DNA from: Nissolia schottii
Lineage: Eukaryota; Streptophyta; Magnoliopsida; Fabales; Fabaceae
Direction: 5' to 3'
DNA: 64,000 bases
NCBI GenBank assembly: GCA_003254905.1
Contig: QANU01112879.1
Coordinates: 124,001-188,000, forward strand
The notes beneath the pieces are model-generated. The model was given only the letters and a program-made list of their open reading frames with translations, was not told the origin of the DNA and searched no databases. Position 1 is the stretch's first letter, and each line of letters starts with the position of its first letter. This document shows, piece after piece, positions 1 through 12,054 of this stretch. The position numbers were made by a program, and so were the translations under genes.

Positions 1-858
1 TATAGATACTCTTTTTCCTAATAAGTGTGTTTTACAATAATCAAATTTATGTCTTTTGTCTTCAATAAAGAGCAAACCACTTACTACTCGTCTAATAGCT
101 TCTTCTACCTCAATTACCAATGTCTAGCCAAAATGTTACATTATTCTCAACCTTATTGTATCTAGCAAGCAACACATGCAGTATAAGTATACTGTATACA
201 TGAAGAGTTCATGAAAGAAAAAAAGAAAAATGAAAAATGAAAAAAAAGTTAAAAGTTAAAAGTAACATATATAGGACCAGTGGCCAGTGGGCGCAAAATC
301 GAAGGTACGTTAAGTCCTTTTTGTCCTTATCTGTTTTGTTAACTGTTCTTTTTCAGTTAATAAATACTATTTATATGGACCAAATGAAATATGAATGTGG
401 TTCAATGTCAAATGGTCTCCACTCTATACAACCCTTATATATGTAGCTAGGCTTTTGCCATAAATGCATTTCCCTCCATCAATTCTCTTTGGTACAGTGT
501 TCTTTAACAATTTATCTTACGCCCACCTACCTAACGCTTAAATCCTTTGTATTTTTATAACAGAAAACAAAAGACAACGAAAAAGGACAAGATATACGAA
601 TCATTTGCTAAATTATATGAATATGGGTTTGTAGCCTACAATAATGAATTTGTGTTATAGTTAAATGCTGCACGTTTTTGTTAAGCTAGCTAGGGGATGT
701 GTCATTGTTCACTCCACATAAAACTAAATAAGGCCTTCAGACTTCGAGGGTGGAATTTGACCATGACAGTGATGCACGTGAGAAATTCATGTTTGGTCCT
801 GGAGTTTGGCATTGGATATACTGTTGATCGGGTTAAAAATGATACTTAAACTTACATA
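1..858. other. AT-rich intergenic DNA, no gene seen
   Basis: No reading frame here resembles a known protein, and the short open frames (for example 237-446) have the lysine-, leucine- and phenylalanine-rich make-up of random AT-rich DNA. No repeat boundary or RNA gene was recognised. Confidence 0.6.
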
Positions 859-1662
859 CACTACAACAAAAAATATGTTTAGTGGGGTTTTGATTGCGTT
901 TAGTGGAGGGTTCAAACTGCCGCAAAAACGTTTGCTGGCAGTTTCCATAATTGCTGCGTTATATTGTTGTTATAAAACCATTTTGTAGCAGTTTGGAACA
1001 TGGTTATTAAACTCTCGAGTTAACTGGTTAACTCTTACGAGTTTGCGATTTCACTACACAAAACGAGTTAACACTTATGTAAGCTCTTTTTTAGTAAACT
1101 CATACGAGTTTAAGTAAACTCTTGATTTTACTAACAAATTTACGAGTTAAAATCTATCTACAAGTTTACGAGTTTACCTTAAGATGTTTAAATTTGGTAA
1201 CTTTTTTAGATACTTAGTTGACTTTGTGGGTGTTAGATAATATCTATTGAGTTTACTAAACCGATTTTGCATATTTATCATAATTGATCTATTTTTTTAT
1301 CAAACTATAAAGTAATACATGTACAGAATAAAATATGACATAACTAAGTGTCATGCATTAAGGTATATTTTATGATATTTTTTCATTTATTTTATTTTAA
1401 GGTTAACACTTTTCAATGTCAATTATGAATACAAAATTTAATCATGTTTAGTTCCTAATTATATTGCTTATAACATATATTTTTTTACACATGTAAACTC
1501 TTACGAGTTTACGATTCAAGTTTGCTGAGCGTTCACGAGTTTACTTAAATTATCGAGTTTGACAACCTTGGTTTGGAGTGACCTTTGATAGAAATAGCTG
1601 CTAATTATTAAACTAAGGCAGTTTAAAGAAATTGTCAGACTCTAAATTGCATTTTTCTTGTG
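859..1662. mobile_element. Small non-autonomous CACTA-like element, split by a MULE MITE
   Basis: The left end reads CACTACAACAAAAA, the usual terminus of plant En/Spm (CACTA) transposons. The right end, reverse-complemented, reads CACAAGAAAAA, an imperfect match. The trinucleotide ATA flanks both ends (856-858 and 1663-1665), the 3-bp target duplication expected of CACTA elements. Without the inserted MITE at 1000-1570 the element is only about 220 bp, so it cannot encode a transposase. Inside it, short stretches such as CTGCCGCAAAAACG and GCTGGCAGTTT look like subterminal repeats. Confidence 0.55.
1000..1570 (+). mobile_element. MULE-type MITE, copy A (AAACTCG-palindrome family)
   Basis: A 571-bp non-coding element with imperfect terminal inverted repeats: ATGGTTATTAAACTCTCGAG at the left, and CAAGGTTGTCAAACTCGATA when the right end is reverse-complemented. 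It is flanked by a 9-bp near-duplication, GTTTGGAAC (991-999) and GTTTGGAGT (1571-1579). Nine-bp duplications are the mark of Mutator-like elements. It contains many copies of AAACTC and GAGTTT in opposed orientation. It belongs with the copies at 7656, 15902, 28082 and 36896, and its internal sequence is closest to 36896. Confidence 0.8.
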
Positions 1663-4163
1663 ATATTAAGATGTGTCACTTATAGTTAAAATGTCATTTA
1701 TCATGTAATTTAAAATCATCCAACATATACTTCAAGAAGAAATAATGAATTGTCATATATATTATCTCTTGTCACATATATCTCTTGTCACATTTTCAAT
1801 CTAAAGATGACAATAAATATTTATGGAGTAAAGACATGGTGTCACTTCTCATCTCCATTTAAAATTTTGACCTCTCTCTGTCACCTATCTCCACTCCCCA
1901 TTCACTGTGGGTATTCAAATTCTCGTGGATGCCTAAAGGAAACACTACTAGTTAATAATTATAATTCATTATAAAACTACTATTACTAACAATATGCAAG
2001 TCAAATCACCAAACCACATGATGACGATTCAATAATTTTAAATTACATGAAGAAAAGTTAGGATTATTTTTTTACATAAATACATGTATATAATTTAAGG
2101 CTATTTAAGTAATTTTTGTTAAATGAGATTTAGTAGAGTTCCATAAAGAAATGACCTCATTCCCCGCCCCTAGTCTCGTCTCCTTTACTAAATAGGGACC
2201 CCATGCAGGGATTACAATGATCCCTATTCTCGTCTCTGTTACAAGTAATCCTAATAGGTACTTGTCTTCTTTGCGAATTTTTTTTGTCATCTCTATTCCT
2301 TTAGATCAAATGTCTTTACACTAGCCTATAGCAATGCCTCAAAAGTGCATCCTAAAGTATCATGAAAGTGCTACTTTTACCAAAAGCTTTGTAAGACATA
2401 ACTTTTTAATAGGGTTGCTAAATTTCGTGTGGCTTATTTGACATTATAGAAATTAAGTATGATCCGTGGTTGTTTGGTATGTATCATTACATTCTTTGGT
2501 CTTTAATCCGATACTCTTTGAACTTTTGATCCATCAACTATGTCCAACTTGATGAATGGAATGACCCATTTAGGGGAGTAGCCTCTCCCAACATAGATTA
2601 GTCCATTCTAAAGGTGCAGACTTGATGCCACTAGTTAAGATAAATGCAGAATAATTAAAATAATAAAAATTAAAGAAAATATTGACACTAATTAATAAAA
2701 ATGTACAATAAATAAATATATGTATACACATGCACACACTTTGTATAATGAGTAATTTGGTAAATATACATATAAATTTTAATTAATAAAACATTTTGAA
2801 CTAAAGTATATGATTTGAAAATAGAAAAGAGGATTGGGTAATCAAAAGAGGGGAGTGTATTTCACTCTTAAGGAAACTTATTAATAGATTACCTACACAC
2901 ACATATATATATGCAAGATTTTTATGAGTAAAATTATTGATAAAAGACGCGCACTTTTCCCTGCAATTTTGATACAACGTCCAAGAGTAAGGATATCAGA
3001 ATTAAAGAATGGTTAATTAATTTATTTCTTTTTGAAAACTTCTAATCATAGTTTTAAGCCAAAGTTTCTCTATGGTTCGGGGAGCTTTCAAACAAGCTTT
3101 CATAAAGATAGTAAAACTTATTTTATTTTGTGCATACCCAAATTTAAAGTGTTGAAATTGTGTCCAATCGAAAATCTATAGACATACACACACATACAAA
3201 TTGAAAAATATTAAACAATTGATTAATAGTAATGCATGATTAATTAGTTTATAAATTTTTTGCAATGTTATTTAGTTATATTTTGCTACATTATTTTATT
3301 TCCATGTCTAATATCTCTAAAATCTCATATTTAATAAGATATGATGATAATATATATCAAAATTTCTCTCTTAAACCATAGTTATAGCATATGAAAATAT
3401 TAAAATTAAACTTCTAGGCTATAGCACACTGTGTGAGCTGTTCATCCCTAGAAATCCTCATAAGCCTAGTACACATGACATGGCCCTAACCAGATGAGCC
3501 TACATGTATCTCTGGTTAAAATCTGCATGACTACTTTTGTAATAAACGAAGTAGCTTTAGCTTTTGAAAATCATACTCCTACCTTTCTAGACAAGCTTCA
3601 AGAAATTAGTGAGCCTTTCGGTTTTCCTCCACACAGTTCATAGGGTACAGCAAAGATATGGCGCACTTTTTTTCGTAGCAATTTGAATTTTCAAGCTCAT
3701 AGGTGTAAAACAAAATAAATAGTTTACTTGATATGCATTAATAGTGTGTTTTTTTTTATATATATACTTTCATCCAATTAAATTTTATTATATAAACAAA
3801 AATAGTTGGCTCTCTCTTTTTGCTTAAAAAATTGTGTGTATGAAATAATTTGATTGGATGATAGTATAAAAAATAAAATATTACACTTAGACTCATAAAT
3901 AAATAAATAAAATAAATATAAAAATTGTGGTTATGTTCAAAAAGTGCACGGCCAATCCATGCCCATATATGAAACCGTTTTTATCTTGTTTTGTGCTGTG
4001 AATGTTGTGAATATGGTTAGCTTTATTGCTCAGAAGATGTGCGTTGTTGAGGTGCAAAACTGGCATGCGAGATCTTAAAAGCTGCATGCTCTGGCCACAA
4101 GGAAGAACCACTTTAAATTTTGGGATGAAAAACGTGAAATCAAGAGCTTGTGTGTACTTAAAA
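1663..4163. other. AT-rich intergenic DNA, no gene seen
   Basis: Low-complexity A/T runs, short TA microsatellites and no protein-like frame. Nothing on either strand could be assigned to a family. Confidence 0.6.
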
Positions 4164-4934
4164 NNNNNNNNNNNNNNNNNNNNNNNNNNNNNNNNNNNNN
4201 NNNNNNNNNNNNNNNNNNNNNNNNNNNNNNNNNNNNNNNNNNNNNNNNNNNNNNNNNNNNNNNNNNNNNNNNNNNNNNNNNNNNNNNNNNNNNNNNNNNN
4301 NNNNNNNNNNNNNNNNNNNNNNNNNNNNNNNNNNNNNNNNNNNNNNNNNNNNNNNNNNNNNNNNNNNNNNNNNNNNNNNNNNNNNNNNNNNNNNNNNNNN
4401 NNNNNNNNNNNNNNNNNNNNNNNNNNNNNNNNNNNNNNNNNNNNNNNNNNNNNNNNNNNNNNNNNNNNNNNNNNNNNNNNNNNNNNNNNNNNNNNNNNNN
4501 NNNNNNNNNNNNNNNNNNNNNNNNNNNNNNNNNNNNNNNNNNNNNNNNNNNNNNNNNNNNNNNNNNNNNNNNNNNNNNNNNNNNNNNNNNNNNNNNNNNN
4601 NNNNNNNNNNNNNNNNNNNNNNNNNNNNNNNNNNNNNNNNNNNNNNNNNNNNNNNNNNNNNNNNNNNNNNNNNNNNNNNNNNNNNNNNNNNNNNNNNNNN
4701 NNNNNNNNNNNNNNNNNNNNNNNNNNNNNNNNNNNNNNNNNNNNNNNNNNNNNNNNNNNNNNNNNNNNNNNNNNNNNNNNNNNNNNNNNNNNNNNNNNNN
4801 NNNNNNNNNNNNNNNNNNNNNNNNNNNNNNNNNNNNNNNNNNNNNNNNNNNNNNNNNNNNNNNNNNNNNNNNNNNNNNNNNNNNNNNNNNNNNNNNNNNN
4901 NNNNNNNNNNNNNNNNNNNNNNNNNNNNNNNNNN
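4164..4934. other. Assembly gap (771 N)
   Basis: A run of undetermined bases. The apparent long open frames crossing it on both strands exist only because N contains no stop codon, and they should not be read as genes. Confidence 0.99.
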
Positions 4935-5591
4935 GGTGTACGTGTAGCATTTTTGTAAAAGAAAATTAAAAACAAAAATTATTAGTCTAACGGAAGAAGT
5001 TGATAGTTATTGCAGCTTACTCTGTCCATCAAAATGGTACTATTTATACAAATTTGTGCAGTTGTGGCTAACTATTTTACCTATCTAAAAGCACAAGAAA
5101 TGGTCCAATTCGACCCTCGCTTTGAATGAACCATTTTACTCGTTTGGGAGGTAATGACATTCCAGTTCCAGCCTCATCCAATCCCAACTCCGCAGCTCAT
5201 AGATGAATTCATTGAGTTCCCTTATGTTGAGGAGAAACATTCCTCAATCCCATTGTATTTTTGAGCTACAATATAAAATCATTCATCTCTTGAGGTTTGT
5301 TTGGTTGGGGGGTAAAAGTTGTATGAGTAAATGTTAATTTCGTGCACATGTAGAGTACAATAATTATGTGAGGTCCACGTGCACTCACATTATAAATTGT
5401 TCAATTTGCATTCAAATTTCTCTTTTCCATTTGGAAATTGAAACAATTATGAACTAGAGCACTAAATTAGTGGAATCTAACTTAAACCAAGATAATATTA
5501 CTTTACATAAACCAGAAATTAAGTTGTGTATGGAACACACACAGAGAGAATTCATTTTAGAAGTGTCTCAATAAATGAACTCATTCCTACA
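4935..5591. other. Intergenic, 3' flank of the OFP gene
   Basis: Contains no recognisable gene. It lies downstream of the minus-strand OFP stop codon, so it presumably holds that gene's 3' untranslated region and polyadenylation site. A clear AATAAA was not identified. Confidence 0.5.
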
Positions 5592-6482
5592 TCATGTTAT
5601 ATCAGTTAAATCTAACCAAATTTGCTTGAACACCTTGATGATGAGGCCATGATACTCATCCGAATTGAGAGAGAGGTAGCAGGCAAGAAGATCCTCCAAA
5701 TCCTTGGAAGTCCTAATGTTGTTCTGCACAATCATCTCCACCATTGACTCCCTGAAATCCCTCTGCGGATTGAGCGACGACTTCACAACCGCGAAGCTGT
5801 CGGAGAGGCTCCTCCGGCCGCCGCCGTGAGCCTGGACTCTCCGGGCTGTTCCGGCTCGCGGGGAATTGATCCTAAGCCTCCTTCTCCTAACCGGGGTGTT
5901 CCCCTGTTCCTTCACCGATGCCGCGGCAATCCTAACTTTCAAGGGCCCTTTTCTGGCAATGGAGTTGCTGTCCACGTCGATGATGATGTCATTGGCGGCG
6001 GCGCTGCTGGGGTGGTGCACCCTGCAGCCACAGCGAGAGATGTTGGAGTTTGACGATGGGATAACCGTTTCTTCTTGGTCGAACGACGAGGAGTCGGTGG
6101 GGAGAACACGGTCTGTCCTGAATTCTGGCTCAGGGGACTCTGTTTCAGCTCTTGCGCTTGTTCTTTTTGGTCTTTGTTTGGAAGATGATGTTGATGATGA
6201 TGATGATGATGGCTTTCTTGCTTGTGGTTGTTGTTGTTGGGTGAAATTGGTGTCTGAGGTGTGGAGCTCCCTTGTGAAGTAGTAAGACTTTCTGGGATTG
6301 AACTGATGGGCTTGTCTTCTTGGCTGTTGTGTGGCTGAGGGTTTTGAAGATTGTTCATTTCTCTTCCTAATGTGATGAGGACTTGGGTTTTGCTTTCTTG
6401 GTGGCTTCTTGCCCATGTCCCTCAGCTTGTAGAACCAGCCATTCGGGATCATATCTGATAGTTTGAACCTGTAGTTTCCCAT
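5592..6482 (-). CDS. OFP: OVATE family protein (OFP1/OFP4-like transcriptional repressor)
   Basis: A 296-residue, intronless protein. Residues 1-20 read MGNYRFKLSDMIPNGWFYKL, the conserved N-terminal (DNA-binding) block of OFP1-type proteins. Residues about 226-294 form the OVATE domain, including DFRESMVEMI, the LEDLLACYLSLNS helix and EYHGLIIKVFKQIW. Between them lie a Ser run (92-101) encoded by an in-frame trinucleotide microsatellite, a Gln run (82-85), an FRTDRVLP motif (121-128) and a basic stretch RRRRLR (199-204) that could act in nuclear import. OFPs are plant-specific nuclear co-repressors that bind TALE homeodomain (KNOX/BELL) proteins and restrain cell elongation and organ length. 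An in-frame ATG 17 codons upstream (6533) is open, but 6482 is chosen because family members begin MGNYRFKLSD. The gene stands alone, and no minus-strand TATA box was evident. The family call is secure. The exact subtype is inferred. Confidence 0.95.
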   Translation of the reverse strand: MGNYRFKLSDMIPNGWFYKLRDMGKKPPRKQNPSPHHIRKRNEQSSKPSATQQPRRQAHQFNPRKSYYFTRELHTSDTNFTQQQQPQARKPSSSSSSTSSSKQRPKRTSARAETESPEPEFRTDRVLPTDSSSFDQEETVIPSSNSNISRCGCRVHHPSSAAANDIIIDVDSNSIARKGPLKVRIAAASVKEQGNTPVRRRRLRINSPRAGTARRVQAHGGGRRSLSDSFAVVKSSLNPQRDFRESMVEMIVQNNIRTSKDLEDLLACYLSLNSDEYHGLIIKVFKQIWLDLTDIT

Positions 6483-7655
6483 TTCCCACGATCCCTCACT
6501 TCTTCTCTGTGTGATTTTTGATTGGTGAGTCACCAGATAGCTCCTCCATCATCACTGTCCATGATTTGGTTTTTGTGGGATAAATAGAGCACAGAGAGAG
6601 AGGCGTGGCTTCTGCAATTTGTGGTAGGGGTTGGGGCCCACTAGGGTGGGATAAAGGAAGGTGGTGAAATGCAAGTTATTGGGTGAAAATTTCTTACCAT
6701 CATATCTTTCTTGTGTAAAACTGTACCTTGAGTTATGTTATTACAAAAACACATTTGTCTTTATTGGGCACAACTTTAAGGAGATTTCTTCAAAATTTCT
6801 TGACTTAGGCCTTTTTTACTATTGATTAGAAACCTGATGGGTTCTTTTTTAACCCAAATTATGGGTGAAATTTTTATGTGGGAAACTATAATGGGTTTTG
6901 CTAAGGTGGTTGTTCAAATATTGTCAAAGTAATTCTCGTAATATCATATCTCCCACCCAAATAATTGTTCTTTTCTACTCAAAAGGATTCATAGAGGTGG
7001 CTTGAACACCCTTCCATACATGTATGATTCCCCTGCAGAGATTTTGCCCTTTCCGGGCTCAGGTTCGTTCTCCACACCGATGACATACTAATTGTAAAAC
7101 AACAAATAGGCCAAAATTGTAAAAGAGGCCCAATGCAACATCGGGAATCGATGCTGCATAGTTATGAGTACGGATACAGGTACATGTATGAAAATTTTGA
7201 AAAAATTATAACACAAGTATGAGAAGATATAGTATATAAAAATACAAAATTAAAGAAAATAAAGTACTTAAATAATAAGATAAATGTAATTAATAGTGTC
7301 TTGACTGCAATTTTTTGCCAAAGTAGGTGAAACATATCAAGCAAGCAAAACTACTTAAAAAGATATAAGATTGACTATTTGTTCCATTTAAAAGCAAACT
7401 AAATAATTTAGCCGTAAAATTTGATGTTTTGTAAAATCAAATTTATATTTTAATGTTTAACCTACAAGTATCTAAAAGTACTCGACAAGTATTGATACCG
7501 GATATGTACCTGATACTAATACGACACCTACCTTGGAGTATACATGCTGCTTAGTTTGGAATGCTTTCACTGCTAGTTCTATGTGGACCTGAGTGCAGAT
7601 CACCAACACTAGCAAAGTAACAAAAAAAAATTGAGCCAGACCAAGTGGTGTTATC
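6483..7655. promoter_or_regulatory. OFP upstream region and intergenic DNA
   Basis: The first few hundred bases left of the MITE at 7656 lie upstream of the minus-strand OFP gene and must hold its 5' leader and promoter. A CT-rich minus-strand leader is visible (GAGAGAG on the plus strand near 6595), but no convincing TATA motif in the right orientation. No other gene is seen. Confidence 0.4.
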
Positions 7656-8371
7656 ATAGTTATCAAAATCGCTTGTTAACTCGTAAAATCGTACGAGTTT
7701 ACGAGTTTAGGTAGTAAAATCGAACTAACTCGCAGGTAAACTCATTTCTAGGTAAAATTGGGTAAACTCGCATAAAATTGTGAGTTTACTGCCGATTTTA
7801 CGAGTTTACCACACATGCAGGATTTTTTTTTAGGGACAAAACAAGTTTGATATTGTTTTGCATATCTATGAGTTTTTATATTTAGGTCATTTAAGTATTT
7901 TAGAGTTATCATTTACAGTTGCGCCTACAATCGTGCTCCGTTGTGCTCCTCCATCGTGCTCCGTCGTTGCTTGTGCTCTGTCGCTAATCCATCGTATGTA
8001 TTTCATCCTTTGCTCAGGGATCTTTCCCACCAGGGTGCGTGACCCCTGCATTGCTATTTGTGCTTTAGTGTTCTAGATTGAAGACATCATCGTCACAAAC
8101 TCGCTTCTTGTGATGTTCAGTAGTCAATACTATGTATTATGTTATATGTATTATGTATGAATTGAACTTAGAACTCATATATTTCATCTTTATTTGTGCT
8201 TTGTTATGGAGGTAAATGTATTTATGAATTTCAAGTTTTATTAAATATATTTTTATAGCATAATAATTTTTTAAAATATTTTTTTAATAATAGATAAACT
8301 CGTACGAGTTTACGATCTGAGTTTACGGAGGCTCTACGAGTTTACTTAAACTCGCGAGTTTGATAACCATG
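7656..8371 (+). mobile_element. MULE-type MITE, copy B (AAACTCG-palindrome family)
   Basis: A 716-bp non-coding element. The right end, reverse-complemented, begins CATGGTTATCAAACTCGCGA; the left end is ATAGTTATCAAAATCGC. It is flanked by GGTGTTATC (7647-7655) and GGTGTTACT (8372-8380), a 9-bp near-duplication. Near 8290 it carries AAACTCGTACGAGTTTAC, nearly a perfect palindrome. A central stretch near 7920-7990 repeats GTGCTCCGT-like units, absent from copies A, D and E but present in copy C. It is close to identical to copy C in inverted orientation. Confidence 0.8.
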
Positions 8372-8380
8372 GGTGTTACT

Positions 8381-9321
8381 ATACATATATATTCTCATAT
8401 GTAAAAGTAAAAGCACTACATTTTTGTCTAAATGCTATTTTTCTGAAAGCTAATTGGATCATTGCAATGAGCAAGCAATGCGGTTTTGGTTACAAAATTT
8501 GTTCCGCTGATAAAGGGGAAAAAGGGGACACATAAGAGATGCCATAGCTGTTGAAAAGAACTTGAGAGGCAGGGGAAAAAACAGAGAAGCTCTCACAATT
8601 GGAAGCTTGTTGTTTTGTTTGTGTGGGTCAGCATTACACGCATCTAATTCTTAGATAAATCTTATAGGCCCATTTAACAGAAAAGATTGGGAAATTTGGG
8701 ATTGCTATGCTTTTATGTTGATGTTTTCTTTTTTTATGATTGTTTTTCTTTCATGTAAATAGAAACTGGAACGTGGGTTTGTTCTATAGTCAGGAGTCTT
8801 AGTTTGCCCTTATGCATGTATAGATCATTTTCTAGACAAAGCCTTGACGTACCATGTCTCTTAAGGTAAGGAAAGGAATCACTTTTTTTTTCAACCAGAG
8901 CTAGATATCATAGATTCTCATGTTGCAAATGAAACGAAGAATGTGAAAAGACAAAAACAAAAAGGCTTTTCCAAAGGACCCAGGTTAATGAATCAAGAAA
9001 ATAGAAGTTTTGATTAAAAAGATTTATCTCTATTTTTTAAGATTTTAAGTTTTTGCAAAAGAAATAACAAAAGCAAATAATAAATTTAAACTAGAAAATG
9101 AAAAAGGAATTGTATAGGGAAGGCAAAACTGAGGTTTTAGATTATCTAGATACAAACAATTGATGGATGAACCAGAAACGTACGAACTACTAAGCAATCC
9201 TCCTCTTGGGTGACTTCTCTGAAATGGTTAACAGTGGTAGTGGGAAGTATGTTATAGATACTTCGATGTTCAAGTTAGGGCAAGTTGTGAGGTATTACAA
9301 TTGAAAAATGTTATTTATACG
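8381..9321. other. AT-rich intergenic DNA, no gene seen
   Basis: No protein-like frame, RNA gene or element boundary was recognised. The right end is the CATTT target site of the LTR element that follows. Confidence 0.55.
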
Positions 9322-9586
9322 CATTTTGTTGGAGAAACACGAAGTGGATCGAGTCTCAGACTCAACTTCGTGCAAATTCAATATCCCAATTATAGACACA
9401 AAAACCCAAAGGGAGAGTGTGGTTCGCAAAAAAAATTTTATTCTCGGGAGTACTATTCTCAAGAGTGTTATTCCTGGGAAAAGCTTTCTCGGGAATATGT
9501 TTTGAAAGCGTTCGGTTGCAAATTGAACTCTTAACAACATTCCTAGGATTACAATATACGTTTATAAAAATACCCATGACAAAACG

Positions 9587-10040
9587 ATGTATGTAGGCGA
9601 TGGTTTGCCGCTATCTAGTTGTGGTTTGTCGCCATCTAGCGGTGGCCCGTCACCGTCCGGCATTAACTTGGCACTATCGGGCTGTGGTCCGTCGGCGTCC
9701 GACGGTGGTCATCGCTGCCCGTCCAACGATGGTTCGGTGCCTTCAGTCGGTGTTCTGTCGCAGTCCTATAATGGTACAGTGGTGGTCTGCCACCATTCAG
9801 TGGTGGTTCAACGGTGGTCTAGCACTGTTAGGGGTGGTCTGTCGCTGTTGGGGGAGGTCCGTTGCCATCAGCGGTGGCCCGTCACCGTCGGCATTGGCCC
9901 GTCGTCGTCGGTTGTGGTCGTCACTTGTTCGGGCAGTGGTCCGTCGTAGGCTAAGGGTGGTCCATGGTCAACTGGCGATGATCGGTCACTGGCCGGTGAC
10001 GGTCCGTCATTAGACGGTGGTAGTCGACTGATAGATGGTG
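9587..10040. repeat. GC-rich degenerate minisatellite
   Basis: About 450 bp of loosely repeated GGTGGTCCGTCGCCGTC-like units in otherwise AT-rich DNA. Two overlapping frames stay open because of the repeat composition. The predicted Gly/Ser/Pro- or Arg/His-rich products look like no known protein. The tract may be captured or expanded sequence inside the DNA transposon. Confidence 0.6.
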
Positions 10041-10050
10041 TTGAGCTATG

Positions 10051-12054
10051 TGTGATGCCCCAATAACTTAATTAATTATTTTATATGTGTATACAAGTTT
10101 ATTTTATTTTAGTTAGCTATTTATTTATCTATGAACTTAGTTGCTCATTTTTATTATTTTGTCGAGTTTGGGACCATTTTCAGTTGTAATTTAAGTCTCA
10201 AGGCTCATTCATTCGAATGACAGTCTGTGTCATTTGAATGAATGCTAAAAAATTCATGTACAAGACCACAAATGTTTAGTCATTTGAATGAATCAATAGG
10301 TCATTCAAATGACTTGATTAATTTCGCGATTTTTGGGTTCTAGGGGCAAGTCATTCAAATGACACACTAAGTCATTCGAATGACTTGTGTCCAAGGGCAT
10401 TTTAAGAGCACATGAGACTCATTTCTGCTAAACTCTCTCTCTCTCTAGCACCCTTTTCTCTCCCTTCTCTAAAAACTCGAAAACCCTAACACTAATCTTC
10501 CCCAAACCTTCCAAATCACTAAATACTCTTCAAATCCTTCACTCCATCTCATTATCATCATTATCATCCTCTGTTCTCTCTCTCGAATCTCCATTGGAGG
10601 TCTCTTAGAGCTTTTGGTGGTGACCCTAGGGCTCTACCTGAATTTTCCATTCTCTTGGGTCTTCAAGGGTAATTTCTTAACCTAAATCTCTTGTTAATGA
10701 GTCGGTTGCTTGATTATTTAAGTCTATGATTAAGTTGCTTAGAAACCCTAGGTTGAAAGTTTGAGAAGATTAGTGATTTGGGTTAAATTAGTCCTAACCC
10801 ATGACATTTTTATCTTGTTGGTAGCATTGGGAGACTCCAATGAAGTTCTCAAAGTTTCAATTCCCTCATAGACCTATCCCTCCTTGAGGCTTGTGTTATG
10901 AGTAGTTAGTTGTATTTATAATTATTTTTCTATATTGCTATATGTGAATTAAGTTAGTTATTTAAAATGTTGGAAAAACATTATGATGGAGTCTTAGAGC
11001 ATTTATTTTATGATAAACTAAACTGTTAGATTTTGGTGAGAACCATCTTTGATAAATTTTACACATAGGACGAGACTATTATTGTTTTATTATTATTGTA
11101 GCATGGACCTTATTTTTATGCATATGTTGAGAATGGTTGAATTAGTTATGGAAAAACATGATGTGAGGAAATGAATATTTTAGTGTTAGACAAATGATTT
11201 GAGGTGAAGTCTTGTCAAGATCTGTAGCCAATGAGAGTAGACGTTGGACTTAGTGCACCATGACGTTTGCTCTCGCTAGTAAGAGACAGATCATGCTAGC
11301 TTGGCACGTAGGCCACGTTCCAATTATATTCCCTCGCTAGTAAGTGACAGATCATACTAGCTCAGAATATTGAAATCAATATTTTTGGTTTGTTAAGTGT
11401 ATGTTAGAGTAACGACTCTAACACGTTGTTGATGTTGTGTTATATCCTAGCATGATGGATTCCATGAAAATGCGGTTTATGGAAAGCTTTATGTTGAAGA
11501 AAAATGAATATTTTCTATTTAGATACATATATTGTAAATATCATAATTTTTCTCACTTGTCCTTTGTGTATTATAAATACATCTACCTGCCACTGAGTTT
11601 CCAAACTTATTCTTCGTTGTTTTCCCCTTAACAGATGCAAGTGTGAATTTGAGTTCTGTTCCTCCTATTTCTTGGCTTGTAGAGGACTTTCTTCTTTTGG
11701 TGAGCCCAACTTGTTCTGGGTCATATTTTGCTAGACTATTGTAATATTTGGTCTTAGAATGCTCTAGTAAACCCACAGGCAGGATCTATCCAATTCTCGC
11801 TTTCGTAGTTATGTAGCTAAATATTGATTGGAACTTAATTTTGTAACTAAGAAGTATTTTAGATGGTAAACTGCTATATGTGTTTTTCTTGAAAGTACTG
11901 GATTTTAAATGTCTGTATGGAATGTGGCTATCGCAGGTGAAGTGTCCTCTGGTTGGGATAGGCTCATCGATTTTTGATAGGATTTTGTATTATAAGGCTT
12001 GCCTGGGGTCTTAGTCCCCTATGCGCCAGTCATGACTCTGTTTGGGTCGTGACA
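10051..12054 (+). mobile_element. Ty3/gypsy-type solo LTR (2.0 kb)
   Basis: The block starts TGTGATGCCCC and ends GGGTCGTGACA, the paired ends seen in long LTRs of plant Ty3/gypsy elements of the del/Tekay type. It is flanked by a perfect 5-bp target duplication, CTATG (10046-10050 and 12055-12059). No gag, pol or second LTR is present, so this is a solo LTR left by recombination between the two LTRs of a full element. Near 10208-10384 it carries six variants of the palindrome GTCATTCGAATGAC. Confidence 0.85.

Noticed and set aside
3893..4975. Long open frames of 270-360 codons on both strands
   Set aside because: They consist almost entirely of the N gap (4164-4934), and the few real residues show no family pattern.
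5826..6358. Frames of 75-139 codons overlapping the OFP gene
   Set aside because: They are shadows of the GC-richer OFP coding sequence in other frames or on the other strand, with no conserved domain.
9587..10013. Two overlapping frames of 120 and 137 codons
   Set aside because: Held open by a GC-rich minisatellite; both frames are equally open and neither resembles a protein.
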